Shown: in pieces, positions 44,703 through 53,289 of the stretch
Position numbering within the stretch: position 1 is the first letter of the stretch
Layout: each line of letters starts with the position of its first letter
Position numbers and translations under genes: made by a program
Source of the DNA: Nostoc sp. CHAB 5824
GTDB taxonomy: Bacteria; Cyanobacteriota; Cyanobacteriia; Cyanobacteriales; Nostocaceae
Length of the DNA: 64,000 nucleotides
Assembly: GCF_020829665.1 (NCBI RefSeq)
Contig: NZ_JAIVFT010000015.1
Span: forward strand, 124,001-188,000
Direction of reading: 5' to 3'
Notes under the pieces: generated by a model
What the model saw: only the letters and a program-made list of their open reading frames with translations
Database searches by the model: none
Told to the model about the DNA's origin: nothing

Positions 44703-46097
44703 TCAAGTAAAATAGCGATCGCAGTTACAGAGATTTGCAGAAACTACACCCTTTGCCTCTAACGCAGCCGCAACCCGTAAAATTAACGCTTCATTATATG
44801 GTGCTGCTATCAATTGCACACCCAATGGTAAAGCATTTTGGCGTTGAATTGGTACTGATAAAACTGGTAAACCAATAAAAGATAATGGTTGAGTAAATAG
44901 CCCTAAATGAGGACGGACAAGAATTTCTTCCCCATCCAAAATCATGGTTTGTTGACCAATTAGCGGTGCAGAAATTGGTGTAGTTGGGGCAAGAATTATA
45001 TCCACATTTTGAAAGACTTCCCGAACGCGATCGCGATACCATTTTCTAAAGCGTTGTGCTTTAAGATACCAGCTACTCGGAATTAACGCCCCAGCCAAAA
45101 AGCGATCGCGTGTCGCTGTGTCAAAATCTTGGAGACGACATCGCAACTTATCCAAATGCAGATTTGCACCCTCACTAGCTGTAATCACAAAGGCTGCTGC
45201 ACGGGCGCGGTGTGCTTCTGGTATAGTTACGTATTCAGTGACATCCAGAGCATCAGCTACCTTTTGCACTGCTGCCAAAGCTTCCGCTTCTGCGCCTTTA
45301 ATAAAGTAATCACCACTGATCGCAATTCTGATTGCAGAGATATCTTGATTGAGTTGTGGTAAAACTAATTCAGGAGGACGCTTTGTACAAATTGGATCGC
45401 GATCGTCTTCTCCCTGAAGCACATCAAACACCGTTGCAATATCCTGCACCGAACGCCCAAAAGGGCCAATGTGGTCAAAACTGCTAGAAAATAAAGCTAC
45501 CCCAGCACGAGATAACCTTCCATAAGTCGGCTTCAAACCAAAAACGCCACATAACGCCGCCGGAACGCGAATTGAACCATTCGTATCAGAACCCAATGTT
45601 AACGGTACTAACCCAGCTGCAACAGCCGCCGCCGAACCACCCGATGAACCACCAGCAACTCGTTGTAAATCATGGGGGTTATGAGTAGCACCGTAATGGG
45701 AGTTTTCCGTTACAAACCCATAAGCGTACTCATCCATATTCAAAGCGCCAATTAGCACAGCACCCGCTTGTTTCAACTTTGCTACTGCTGTTGCATCTTG
45801 GCTAGCGGCTGGGTTCTCTGCATTGATTTTTGACCCTGCCAGAGTTGTTAAACCAGCGATATCGAAAAGATTTTTCACCGCAAAAGGGACACCAGCAAGC
45901 GTTCCAGGATTATTACCTTGGGCGATTTCCCTGTCAATGCGGGCTGCATCTGTTAAAGCTGTCTTAGCAGTGACAGCTGTAAAACAGTTGAGTTGATTAT
46001 CCTGCGCTGCTATTCGTGCTAACGCAGCCTTGGTAACTTCCACCGCGCTAACTTTACCTTCGCGTACAGCAGCAGCTATTGATACAGCATCATTCAT
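44703..46097 (-). CDS. AtzE-like amidase
   Basis: This 464-residue amidase-signature enzyme has the Lys-cisSer-Ser triad: K75 (FAVKNLFD), S151 (AGGSSGGSAAA) and S175 (GSDTNGSIRVPA). It is closest in pattern to AtzE-type 1-carboxybiuret hydrolase-like amidases. That reading is strengthened by the small AtzG-like gene directly upstream, whose stop overlaps this ATG by 4 bp. In characterised AtzE the small subunit is needed for the active complex. Hydrolysis of a urea-related or amide compound for nitrogen recycling is the family-based guess. GatA is less likely because of the partner gene. Confidence 0.82.
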   Translation of the reverse strand: MNDAVSIAAAVREGKVSAVEVTKAALARIAAQDNQLNCFTAVTAKTALTDAARIDREIAQGNNPGTLAGVPFAVKNLFDIAGLTTLAGSKINAENPAASQDATAVAKLKQAGAVLIGALNMDEYAYGFVTENSHYGATHNPHDLQRVAGGSSGGSAAAVAAGLVPLTLGSDTNGSIRVPAALCGVFGLKPTYGRLSRAGVALFSSSFDHIGPFGRSVQDIATVFDVLQGEDDRDPICTKRPPELVLPQLNQDISAIRIAISGDYFIKGAEAEALAAVQKVADALDVTEYVTIPEAHRARAAAFVITASEGANLHLDKLRCRLQDFDTATRDRFLAGALIPSSWYLKAQRFRKWYRDRVREVFQNVDIILAPTTPISAPLIGQQTMILDGEEILVRPHLGLFTQPLSFIGLPVLSVPIQRQNALPLGVQLIAAPYNEALILRVAAALEAKGVVSANLCNCDRYFT

Positions 46098-46282
46098 GGT
46101 TCAAATACTGGTGCAACTTCAATATCCTCTGTTAAAGGGAAAGAATTTACAAGATTAGCGATCGCACTAATTCTCTCAAAATTTGCCACCACACCATCAC
46201 GATACTCATCTCTTATCTCTAAATCCAACAATAACGCCATTTGATCAACATACTCACCCACATTAAACTCTTTTCTTCTCAT
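46094..46282 (-). CDS. AtzG-like small subunit (DUF4089)
   Basis: 62 residues, ATG 46280-46282 with a strong GGAGGAGAG site. The sequence VDQMALLLDLEIRDEYRDGV, VANFERISAIANLVNSFPL and a Pro-ending tail EVAPVFEP matches AtzG/GatC-like adaptor helices that wrap around the amidase. It overlaps the amidase start by 4 bp (ATGA), a classic subunit operon. The size is right for AtzG. Confidence 0.78.
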   Translation of the reverse strand: MRRKEFNVGEYVDQMALLLDLEIRDEYRDGVVANFERISAIANLVNSFPLTEDIEVAPVFEP

Positions 46283-46326
46283 CTCTCCTCCTTTGCGGTA
46301 GCCTGGGGCAAGCCGAAGCGCCTACG

Positions 46327-46677
46327 TTATTCTAAACTTATAACCTCTTTGGGCAACACAAAAAACCCATCTTCCCCAGCCTCAAAATGAACCACCTGAA
46401 ACACAGCATCAATATTCAATTCACCATAAATATGAGGAAATAAATTATCTACCTCCGCAGCTTCATAACGAATTTCAGCCTTAACTTGCTCAGAATCAAT
46501 GCAAAGAATTACCAAACCTTTTTGATTGACAAAAAAACGATTTGCAACCCACATCACTTGCGCTGGTGTCGAACAGTGAATAAATCCTTCCGAGTCTAAA
46601 GTATCACCACGATAGGTTCCGAGGGTTTTTGCTTGTTCCCATTGTTCGCTTTTGGTGATGTGTAAAATAGTGTTCAT
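46327..46677 (-). CDS. DUF952 protein
   Basis: This 116-residue protein has the DUF952 pattern: ILHITKSEQWEQAKTLGTYR, GFIHCSTPAQVMWVANRFF, LVILCIDSEQV, FPHIYGELNIDAVFQVVHF. The fold is thought to resemble ADP-ribosyl-cyclase or ART-like proteins; the function is not established. It starts at ATG 46675-46677. It is in the same direction as atzG-atzE and 45 bp upstream of them, so it could be co-transcribed. It is divergent from the glutaredoxin-like gene, 16 bp between starts. Confidence 0.8.
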   Translation of the reverse strand: MNTILHITKSEQWEQAKTLGTYRGDTLDSEGFIHCSTPAQVMWVANRFFVNQKGLVILCIDSEQVKAEIRYEAAEVDNLFPHIYGELNIDAVFQVVHFEAGEDGFFVLPKEVISLE

Positions 46678-46693
46678 GATAATTAATTAACAA

Positions 46694-46981
46694 ATGCGAT
46701 TAATTTTATACAGTAAACCCGGCTGTCATTTATGTGAAGGCTTGCAAGAAAAGCTAGAACAAATCCAAAATCTGAGTTTCGAGTTGGAAATTAGGGATAT
46801 TACGACTCGTGAAGATTGGTTTGGTGCGTATCAGTATGAAGTGCCGGTACTTTATTTATCGAACCGCAGAGGCGCAGAGGGCACGGAGGGAGAAGTTATA
46901 GAAACTCCATTACCGCGTCCTTCTCCTCGTGCTAGTGTGCAGCAGTTGGAGCAAATGTTGTGTAAGTATTTAGCCAATTAG
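46694..46981 (+). CDS. Glutaredoxin-like (DUF836) thiol protein with a repeat-derived insert
   Basis: This 95-residue thioredoxin-fold protein has a CxxC site KPGCHLCEG and the cis-Pro segment YEVPVLYLS. Between the last beta-strands it carries NRRGAEGTEGEVIETP, encoded by CCGCAGAGGCGCAGAGGGC-type DNA (46860-46892). That DNA resembles a G/A-rich sequence common between cyanobacterial genes. The insert keeps the frame and falls in a loop, so the fold may survive. Probable cytoplasmic thiol-disulfide role. Confidence 0.75.
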   Translation: MRLILYSKPGCHLCEGLQEKLEQIQNLSFELEIRDITTREDWFGAYQYEVPVLYLSNRRGAEGTEGEVIETPLPRPSPRASVQQLEQMLCKYLAN

Positions 46982-47123
46982 AAAAAAATAATGCACAATA
47001 AGCGCAAGATAAGCGTGTTACCAAAAAAAAAGGATACAGAGCAACTAAATTTATTGATGGGCTTGTTAATTTTGAATTTTGAATTTTGAATTCGGAGCGA
47101 AGCGACGTGACGAGGTTCACAAC

Positions 47124-48626
47124 ATGAAATTGCGGGAATTACTAACGGCGGTAGATAGTGTTGAACAATTGCCTAGCCATCCGACTTTAGAGGATGTGGA
47201 AGTTAGGGGTTTGAAGACGAATTCCCATGCTTGTAGTGTGGGAGATTTGTTTATTGGGATGCCAGGAACGCGGGTTGATGGTGGGGAATTTTGGCAAAGT
47301 GCGATCGCATCTGGGGCTGTAGCTGCGATCGTTTCTCCCGAAGCTGCACAGAAAAATCCTCCCACAAATGAGGCTGTAGTCATCAGTGCAAGTAACATAA
47401 CTCAAGCTTGTGCCCAGATAGCCAGTGCTTTTTACGGTTATCCGGGGCGAAAACTCAAGCTGGTGGGTGTGACTGGTACAAATGGCAAAACTACAACTAC
47501 TCATCTGATTGAATTTCTGCTCATCAAAGCTAATCTAGCTACAGCTTTAATGGGAACTCTCTACACTCGTTGGGCAGGTTTTGAGCAAACTGCTGCCCAC
47601 ACTACGCCCTTTGCAGTAGAACTGCAACAGCAGCTAGCAGAGGCTGTAAATGCTGGTAGTGAGTTTGGGGTGATGGAAGTAAGTTCCCACGCTTTGGCCC
47701 AAGGTAGAGTCTTAGGTTGTCAATTTGAAGTGGCGGTGTTCAGTAATCTTACCCAAGACCATCTCGACTATCACAGCGATATGGAAGATTACTTTGCTGC
47801 CAAAGCGTTATTGTTTAGCCCTGATTATCTCAAGGGACGGGCAATAATTAATGCTGATGATTCTTACGGGAAGCGGTTAATTGCCTCGTTGGATTCCAAA
47901 CAGGTTTGGAGTTACAGTGTCAACGACAACAGCGCTGATTTATGGATGAGTGATTTAAATTACCAGCCAAATGGTGTCAGTGGTACATTACATACACCTC
48001 ATGGTAAGGTGGCTTTTCGATCGCCCCTAGTTGGTCAATATAATTTAGAAAATCTTCTAGCAGCCGTTGGAGCAGTTTTACACTTAGGGCTAGATTTGCA
48101 GTTAGTAGCGTCTGTGATACCTGAGTTCCCAGGAGTTCCCGGACGAATGGAACGGGTACAGATTAATCCTGACCAAGATATTAGCGTGATTGTGGATTAT
48201 GCTCACACACCCGATAGTCTGGAAAATCTGCTGAAAGCTGCACGCCCGTTTATACCTGGTAAAGTGATTTGCGTGTTTGGTTGTGGAGGCGATCGCGATC
48301 GCACTAAGCGCCCAAAAATGGGTAAAATTGCTGCTGAACTAGCTGATGTAGCAGTGGTGACATCGGATAATCCCCGAACTGAAGACCCAGAACGGATTTT
48401 GCAAGACATTTTGGCGGGAATTGCTGACACAGTTCAGCCAATGGTAATTTGCGATCGGGCTACTGCTATTCGTACCGCTATTTTACAAGCACAACCAGGT
48501 GATGGAGTATTGCTTGCTGGTAAAGGTCACGAAGACTATCAAATTCTCGGCACTGAAAAAATCCATTTTGATGACCGAGAACACGCACGCGACGCTTTAC
48601 ACCAAAGACTGAAGACACAACATTAA
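47124..48626 (+). CDS. murE: UDP-MurNAc-tripeptide synthetase (MurE)
   Basis: 500 residues from ATG 47124; an earlier in-frame codon adds repeat-derived residues. Adds the third amino acid to the peptidoglycan stem peptide in the cytoplasm. Visible are the ATP loop VTGTNGKTTTTHLIE, VMEVSSHALAQGRV, FSNLTQDHLDYH with the Mg/Lys region, VPGRMERV, and DNPRTEDP. The DNPR motif is typical of meso-diaminopimelate-adding enzymes. It is not in a mur cluster, as is common in cyanobacteria. The leader contains a TTTTGAA heptamer tract. Confidence 0.95.
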   Translation: MKLRELLTAVDSVEQLPSHPTLEDVEVRGLKTNSHACSVGDLFIGMPGTRVDGGEFWQSAIASGAVAAIVSPEAAQKNPPTNEAVVISASNITQACAQIASAFYGYPGRKLKLVGVTGTNGKTTTTHLIEFLLIKANLATALMGTLYTRWAGFEQTAAHTTPFAVELQQQLAEAVNAGSEFGVMEVSSHALAQGRVLGCQFEVAVFSNLTQDHLDYHSDMEDYFAAKALLFSPDYLKGRAIINADDSYGKRLIASLDSKQVWSYSVNDNSADLWMSDLNYQPNGVSGTLHTPHGKVAFRSPLVGQYNLENLLAAVGAVLHLGLDLQLVASVIPEFPGVPGRMERVQINPDQDISVIVDYAHTPDSLENLLKAARPFIPGKVICVFGCGGDRDRTKRPKMGKIAAELADVAVVTSDNPRTEDPERILQDILAGIADTVQPMVICDRATAIRTAILQAQPGDGVLLAGKGHEDYQILGTEKIHFDDREHARDALHQRLKTQH

Positions 48627-48822
48627 TTTGGGAATTGGGCATGAGGCATTGGGCAATAATCGTTCTTCTTCCCCTGCCTCCCCTGCTCCCCCTTCTCCCC
48701 TTGTAGCTGAAGTTTTTTATACTTAATGTTTATTTCCGTGGGGATTTTGTAAAAAATGCACATATAAAGGTGAAAATCGAAGACAGAATTATTTCTTGCT
48801 TCATCCTTGTTGTGGTCGACTC

Positions 48823-50310
48823 ATGAATGTTTCTCTAGCTAAGGATCTGTCTGTTTATCAAATGGTTATGGGAGTGCAAGCGCCTCCTAAACCATTGTCC
48901 CTCAGTCCTGCTACTCTGCTATCACTGGTAAGAGCGCAAATTGACTTACTAATTGAGCAGCAAATTGTAGCTACTTTATGGGTAAAACTACCACCAGAAA
49001 AAATTTGGCAATCAGAATTAGCGCGTTATCAATCCTCGGTAGGTGCGTCTAGTCTCATTTATACTTGCCAGATTGACGAGAGTGGGAAAGGGGGAGATGG
49101 GGGAACAGGGGAAGATGAGGGAGCTGGTGTTGCAGGGGGAGAAAATACCCCTTTATCTTCCTCATCTCCCTCATCTTCCTTATCCACTCATCATGTGCCC
49201 GTTCACCTACCACCAGATAGCCAACTGCGGCGCGAAAACTTTCTAATAGTGTTATCGCCACAGTTTTGTAGTTTAATTTTGGCTCATCGACCACTTAAAA
49301 AAGGCAAAAATAAGACATCGGGGAAGGTAAATACTAATAAAAACCAGCCGTTGCTGATTATAAATACTGTTGAGGGGAGAGTAATTCAGCAAGTATTAGA
49401 TGGTATCGAACAGGCGATTGCACCAGAATCATCTCCAATACCTGCTGATTTTATTTGTCCAACTGCACCTCAAGGCGCACTAATGAATCAACTATTTGCA
49501 AAACAACTGCTGCGACAAGATGAAATTAATCGTCAAATCATCACAGTACGCACCACCAAGTTGCAACAGCAAAATCAAGAACTGCAAAACAAAGAGCAAC
49601 TCAAAGATGAATACCTAAAAAATGTGTGTCAGGAACTGCGTACACCCTTGACGCACATGAAGACAGCACTTTCGTTATTGAATTCCCCTAATCTCAAACC
49701 CCCCCAGCGACAACGTTATTTACAGATGTTAAATACCCAGTGCGATCAGCAAAATTCCCTGATTACTGGTTTGTTGGAACTGGTGCAGCTGGAACGTAAT
49801 TTAGAGGGAACAACTTTAGAGTCGGTGCGGCTCTCAGATATTGTGCCTGGAGTAGTCAGTACCTACCAACCTTTAGCCCAAGAAAAAGGGATTATGCTAG
49901 CCTACACCGTACCCACTGAACTTCCATCTATTTGGTGTGTGAGTGGTGGGCTGAGGCAGATTGTGATTAATCTGCTGCATAACAGCATTAAGTTTACTCC
50001 TAATGGAGGTCAAGTATGGGTACGTGCCCGAATTCAAGGCGATTATGTCCAATTAGAATTCCGCGACACAGGTATCGGTATTGCCGAAAGCGAGATTTCC
50101 AAAATATTTGATCGGTTTTACCGTGTGCGTACAGCAGTAACTGAAGATTATGGTGGTGCTGGGTTGGGGTTAACAATTGTACAGCAGTTGCTGCTACGCT
50201 GTGGCGGTTCTATTTCTGTGAAAAGTAAATTATGTGAAGGTTCCACATTTACAGTACAACTGGCAAGTGTTGGTAATATCCCAAGAGCGATCGCAATAGA
50301 AAATGAGTAA
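48823..50310 (+). CDS. Sensor histidine kinase homologue lacking the phospho-acceptor His
   Basis: 495 residues from ATG 48823. The N-terminal half is a probable DICT-type sensory domain (LLIEQQIVATLWVKLPPEKI), interrupted by a low-complexity Gly/Glu/Ser stretch (about residues 88-130) encoded by G-rich then C/T-rich DNA. A coiled helix (TTKLQQQNQELQNKEQLKDE) leads to the dimerisation domain. The H-box reads NVCQELRTPLTHMK, so the acceptor His is Gln (Q270). The ATPase domain is intact: VINLLHNSIKFTP, FRDTGIGIAESE, FDRFYRV, GAGLGLTIV. It cannot autophosphorylate in the usual way; it may be a pseudokinase partner or sensor. Confidence 0.82.
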   Translation: MNVSLAKDLSVYQMVMGVQAPPKPLSLSPATLLSLVRAQIDLLIEQQIVATLWVKLPPEKIWQSELARYQSSVGASSLIYTCQIDESGKGGDGGTGEDEGAGVAGGENTPLSSSSPSSSLSTHHVPVHLPPDSQLRRENFLIVLSPQFCSLILAHRPLKKGKNKTSGKVNTNKNQPLLIINTVEGRVIQQVLDGIEQAIAPESSPIPADFICPTAPQGALMNQLFAKQLLRQDEINRQIITVRTTKLQQQNQELQNKEQLKDEYLKNVCQELRTPLTHMKTALSLLNSPNLKPPQRQRYLQMLNTQCDQQNSLITGLLELVQLERNLEGTTLESVRLSDIVPGVVSTYQPLAQEKGIMLAYTVPTELPSIWCVSGGLRQIVINLLHNSIKFTPNGGQVWVRARIQGDYVQLEFRDTGIGIAESEISKIFDRFYRVRTAVTEDYGGAGLGLTIVQQLLLRCGGSISVKSKLCEGSTFTVQLASVGNIPRAIAIENE

Positions 50311-50383
50311 TGAGTTATGATTATCCCCTGAGTTAACTTTGTGGTGCTATAGCAATCCTATTTGAGTTATGAAAATTCTCGTA

Positions 50384-50545
50384 GAGGTTGTTTGAAAAGT
50401 ATTTCGCTGTGACTTTAGGCACTTTTAGATTCCCCCTAACCCTCCTTAAAAAGGTTGGAACCACAATCAAAGTCTCCCTTAAAAAGGGAGATTTAGAGGG
50501 ATCTAAAACTTTTTATACCGACAAGAAGACTTTTCAAACATCCTT
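50384..50545. mobile_element. MITE-like element, family A copy 4 (degraded)
   Basis: Ends GAGGTTGTTTGAAAAGT and ACTTTTCAAACATCCTT enclose a CCTTAAAAAGG-type hairpin like that of copy 3. Flanks GTA and TAA differ, and the outer bases are mutated. The 40 bp upstream (TAGCAATCCTATTTGAGTTA) resemble the sequence upstream of copy 3. Confidence 0.7.
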
Positions 50546-50722
50546 TAACCAACCTGGCGGCTGCTATACCTCAAAGGGAACTCGAAAAAATAAATTATCC
50601 AATTTTTGGAATCAAAAGGACTTTTTCTCCCCCCGCTAAAAAGCTCCCTGTTCCCGTGCCCTAAAAGCGTGCCCCTTTGGGGATCTTGCTACGCGTAGCG
50701 TCCCGCAGGGATGGGATATTTT

Positions 50723-50966
50723 TCATTTGGAAGTCCCAGATATTACATCTTCAGGTAAGCCAGCAACCTTTTGCCAAGATAACCCTAGCTGGGGAGCAAA
50801 TTTGCACAAAATAAGAGCGGGAAACCGACTCACCCGCAAAAAATTTGGAACCTGGTTGACAGGTAATGCTTAAGGCTGTTGCTAATTTATGCTGACTTTT
50901 GTCTGTTAAAGCTGTTTTTGCTGCCCTTATACCTTCTGGCGATGCTCTCAGTCCTTGGCAAGTCAT
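50723..50966 (-). pseudogene. Frameshifted N-terminal HTH-like domain of a STAND/NACHT-type protein
   Basis: Reading on the minus strand from ATG 50964-50966 gives MTCQGLRASPEGIRAAKTAL, then QHKLATALSITCQPGSKFFA and VSRSYFVQIC. After that the frame breaks. The shifted frame continues PQLGLSWQKVAGLPEDVISG and ends at 50723. The combined pattern (ASPEG, KFFAG, VSR, F-QIC-LGL-W) is that of the small domain found at the N-terminus of cyanobacterial NACHT or NB-ARC proteins. No NTPase part remains; the fragment runs into a repeat (50640-50720). Confidence 0.6.
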
Positions 50967-51278
50967 AGTCTCAGGTTGAAAGTTGTAGTATAGTATATGC
51001 TTAAGAGAGTAGCTACATGTAAATGCACCCAGGTAAATTTTCGTAGACCCTTTTCAGGAGCAGATATCCGTTAGTTAAACTACAGTTGGGTAGGTAGAGT
51101 TTAGAATCTAGATTGTCTTATGGCTTGGTTTGTGAGCTTTTGCGGATACCTAATTAATCAAGAAGTGCGTTGCTTTTGCAAAGTTGTAGCAAATGTTGTA
51201 GCGTCTGATGTCTCTCTAGACTATTTCTAGTTATAGAAATGGTCTTTAATTATACTTAAAACAAGTATAAAATTTTGC

Positions 51279-51332
51279 TATTATACAACACAAATTTAAA
51301 ATTATATAGAATTCATACAATATTTATACAAT
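51279..51332 (+). promoter_or_regulatory. Direct repeats upstream of the OmpR-type regulator
   Basis: TTCATACAAT (51312) and TTTATACAAT (51323) have an 11-bp period, with a third similar TTATACAAC near 51281. OmpR-family regulators bind such spaced direct repeats, so an autoregulatory site is possible. The rest of 50967-51503 has no other feature. Confidence 0.3.
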
Positions 51333-51503
51333 TTATTAGCATTACAATGGCTAAAGTTTTGATAAACTTCATGGAAGATTAATTGTACACAAGTACTACA
51401 CTAGCGATCGTACTCAGCAGAGACGCGCGTGAATACACTCTCAGCAGAAACACGTAAAGCAAAACTGGTGCAACGAATCGCCCAATTTACAATAGGCAGC
51501 ATT

Positions 51504-52223
51504 ATGGTTATGGTTACCGCTACTACTCCCAAAATTATGATCGTCGATGACGATTTCGGCGTCCGAAATCTCGTCTATCGTTTTTTAAGTCGGAAATATC
51601 AAATAGAGTCCGCAGCAGATGGTAAAACTGCCTTATCGTTGTTTGAGCAATTCAACCCAGCTTTAGTGATTCTGGATTGGAATTTGCCGGATGTTAATGG
51701 TTATAGCCTCTGCCAAGAAATGCAGAGCCGTACTAATGTTTTAGTGCTGATACTGACTAGCAGGACTGACGAGGCTGATAAAATTAAAATTTTAAGCGCA
51801 GGTGCTGATGATTTCATGACTAAACCGTTTAGCCTTGCAGAAGTCGAAGTTAGAGTAGAAGCTCTTTTGAGACGGATACGCTACATCAACCCCTCTCCAA
51901 CACAACGGATCATTTTTAAGCAGCTAGCAATTAACCCAGAGGGTCGGGAGGTAACACTTAATGATAAACCTCTTGCTTTAACAGCGCTGGAATTTAATAT
52001 CTTACATTTTTTGGCAAGTCATCCTAATCAGGCTTGGAGTCGCCCACAGCTAATCCAAAAAATCTGGGGTTGCGACTACGTGGGAGATGGCCGGGTGGTT
52101 GATGTGCATATTGGTCAGCTTCGCAAGAAGATGGAAATCGATGCCAGCATACCGGAATTTATTAAAACTGTGCGGGGCTATGGTTACAAGTTTGAAGTGC
52201 CCGACGAAAATACTAATTCCTAA
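51504..52223 (+). CDS. OmpR/PhoB-family response regulator
   Basis: 239 residues from ATG 51504; ATG 51510 or an upstream GTG 51429 are alternatives, and no Shine-Dalgarno decides. The receiver domain has all key residues: IMIVDDDFGV, phospho-Asp in LVILDWNLPD, Thr in ILTSRTDEAD and Lys in FMTKPF. A winged-helix output domain follows (LALTALEFNILHFLASHPNQ, VVDVHIGQLRKKME, IKTVRGYGYKFE). It is a DNA-binding regulator whose partner kinase is not adjacent; the kinase homologue at 48823 is 1.2 kb upstream and lacks its His. Confidence 0.88.
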   Translation: MVMVTATTPKIMIVDDDFGVRNLVYRFLSRKYQIESAADGKTALSLFEQFNPALVILDWNLPDVNGYSLCQEMQSRTNVLVLILTSRTDEADKIKILSAGADDFMTKPFSLAEVEVRVEALLRRIRYINPSPTQRIIFKQLAINPEGREVTLNDKPLALTALEFNILHFLASHPNQAWSRPQLIQKIWGCDYVGDGRVVDVHIGQLRKKMEIDASIPEFIKTVRGYGYKFEVPDENTNS

Positions 52224-52341
52224 GCTTTCTGATTTCAGCAGTATTTCATAAAAAGAATGACTCAGATGAGTCAGCATTAGTATTATTGCTTGCTTAAGTA
52301 GTTTTACTGAGGATAAACCGTATAACTTGCGTTAATTTCGG

Positions 52342-52578
52342 ATGTTGATCCAAACTTATTTATTTGGAGATTATTTTACAATCTTACCGAAGTACCTAAT
52401 ACATTGGACGAGATGCGGCAAGGCACAAAGTAAGTGCATTAATTTTGAAGAAAGGCTTTATCAGTGCCAAAACCAAAAGTGTAAATACCAATTCAAAATA
52501 GATGATTTTGCCTTGCCATCTGAATCCGTGAAAGATTTCGCTTACCCTGAAATTCATAAATCCACCAAAAATTACTAG
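52342..52578 (+). CDS. Possible small Cys-rich protein or gene remnant
   Basis: A 78-codon frame from ATG 52342. The middle part TRCGKAQSKCINFEERLYQC and KCKYQFKIDD looks like a zinc-ribbon. There is no ribosome-binding site and the N-terminal 20 residues look unrelated, so it may be the end of a decayed gene. I recognise no family. Confidence 0.3.
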   Translation: MLIQTYLFGDYFTILPKYLIHWTRCGKAQSKCINFEERLYQCQNQKCKYQFKIDDFALPSESVKDFAYPEIHKSTKNY

Positions 52579-52692
52579 AGTGAATCTAGCGGATTTAATC
52601 GATAGCTCACCCAATGTAAGGCAAACCATTGCGCCGTTTATTCATCGGCGATAGGGGGCAAATCACCGTAAAAAGTATACTTGAGTTTTGGT

Positions 52693-53289
52693 TCAACCTT
52701 TCAAATTAACCTTCCCCTCAAGCTTTGACCCATCTTGATGAGATAAAAATTTTTCACTACTGTGATAGCTTCTTCGCCATTTTTCCAGATGATCTATAGA
52801 TATTGATTTAGATATGACGTTCACGCCATTTCCTCGCCAAGCAACTTCTGCATCTGTTGTGAAAACCCCGCATTCTAATTGATCTAGCCTCATATTCCAA
52901 TATTCGCTAAACCGACCTTTCAAAGTAATAACTTGCTCAAATACCTTGTTTCTGTGTTTATTTCTTCTTTTTCTTTCTGTAGCTCCTGTTGCTTCTGTAT
53001 CAATAAACTTAGTTTCAATTAAAAACAGGCTCCCTTTAAAGGTCTGGTAGACAAAATCACACTTTCCTAAATCTGTATAATCTGATATTGGTGATTTTTC
53101 AAATAACAGTAATTCAGCGCACGAGGGAAACAAGTCTTTAATATTCAGAAATAAATAAGCTTGTAATAGAAGTTCCTTATCATAAGGAAACAAAATAACT
53201 CCTTCAAAAAATTTTTTAATGTCCTCCTGAGTTTGGGGTTGAATTATTTTACAGTATGAAACAAATTTATTTAGCTCGTTTGCAATCAT
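52693..53289 (-). CDS. PD-(D/E)XK-like nuclease-fold protein of unknown role
   Basis: 198 residues. The order of elements fits the PD-(D/E)XK fold: D78 in GKCDFVYQTF, a strand, then E92-T-K94 in LFLIETKFI, then a helix with Q119 (KHRNKVFEQVITLKGRF). The N-terminal 60 residues are helical. It resembles restriction-type or repair nuclease cores, but no named family is recognised. It starts at ATG 53287-53289 (an overlapping TTG three bases earlier is possible) behind AAGGAG. It lies 200 bp downstream of dnaE-C on the same strand; a functional link is not shown. Confidence 0.55.
   Translation of the reverse strand: MIANELNKFVSYCKIIQPQTQEDIKKFFEGVILFPYDKELLLQAYLFLNIKDLFPSCAELLLFEKSPISDYTDLGKCDFVYQTFKGSLFLIETKFIDTEATGATERKRRNKHRNKVFEQVITLKGRFSEYWNMRLDQLECGVFTTDAEVAWRGNGVNVISKSISIDHLEKWRRSYHSSEKFLSHQDGSKLEGKVNLKG

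Noticed and set aside
50388..50639. 83-codon plus-strand frame
   Set aside because: It lies mostly within a degraded MITE copy; no protein family fits.
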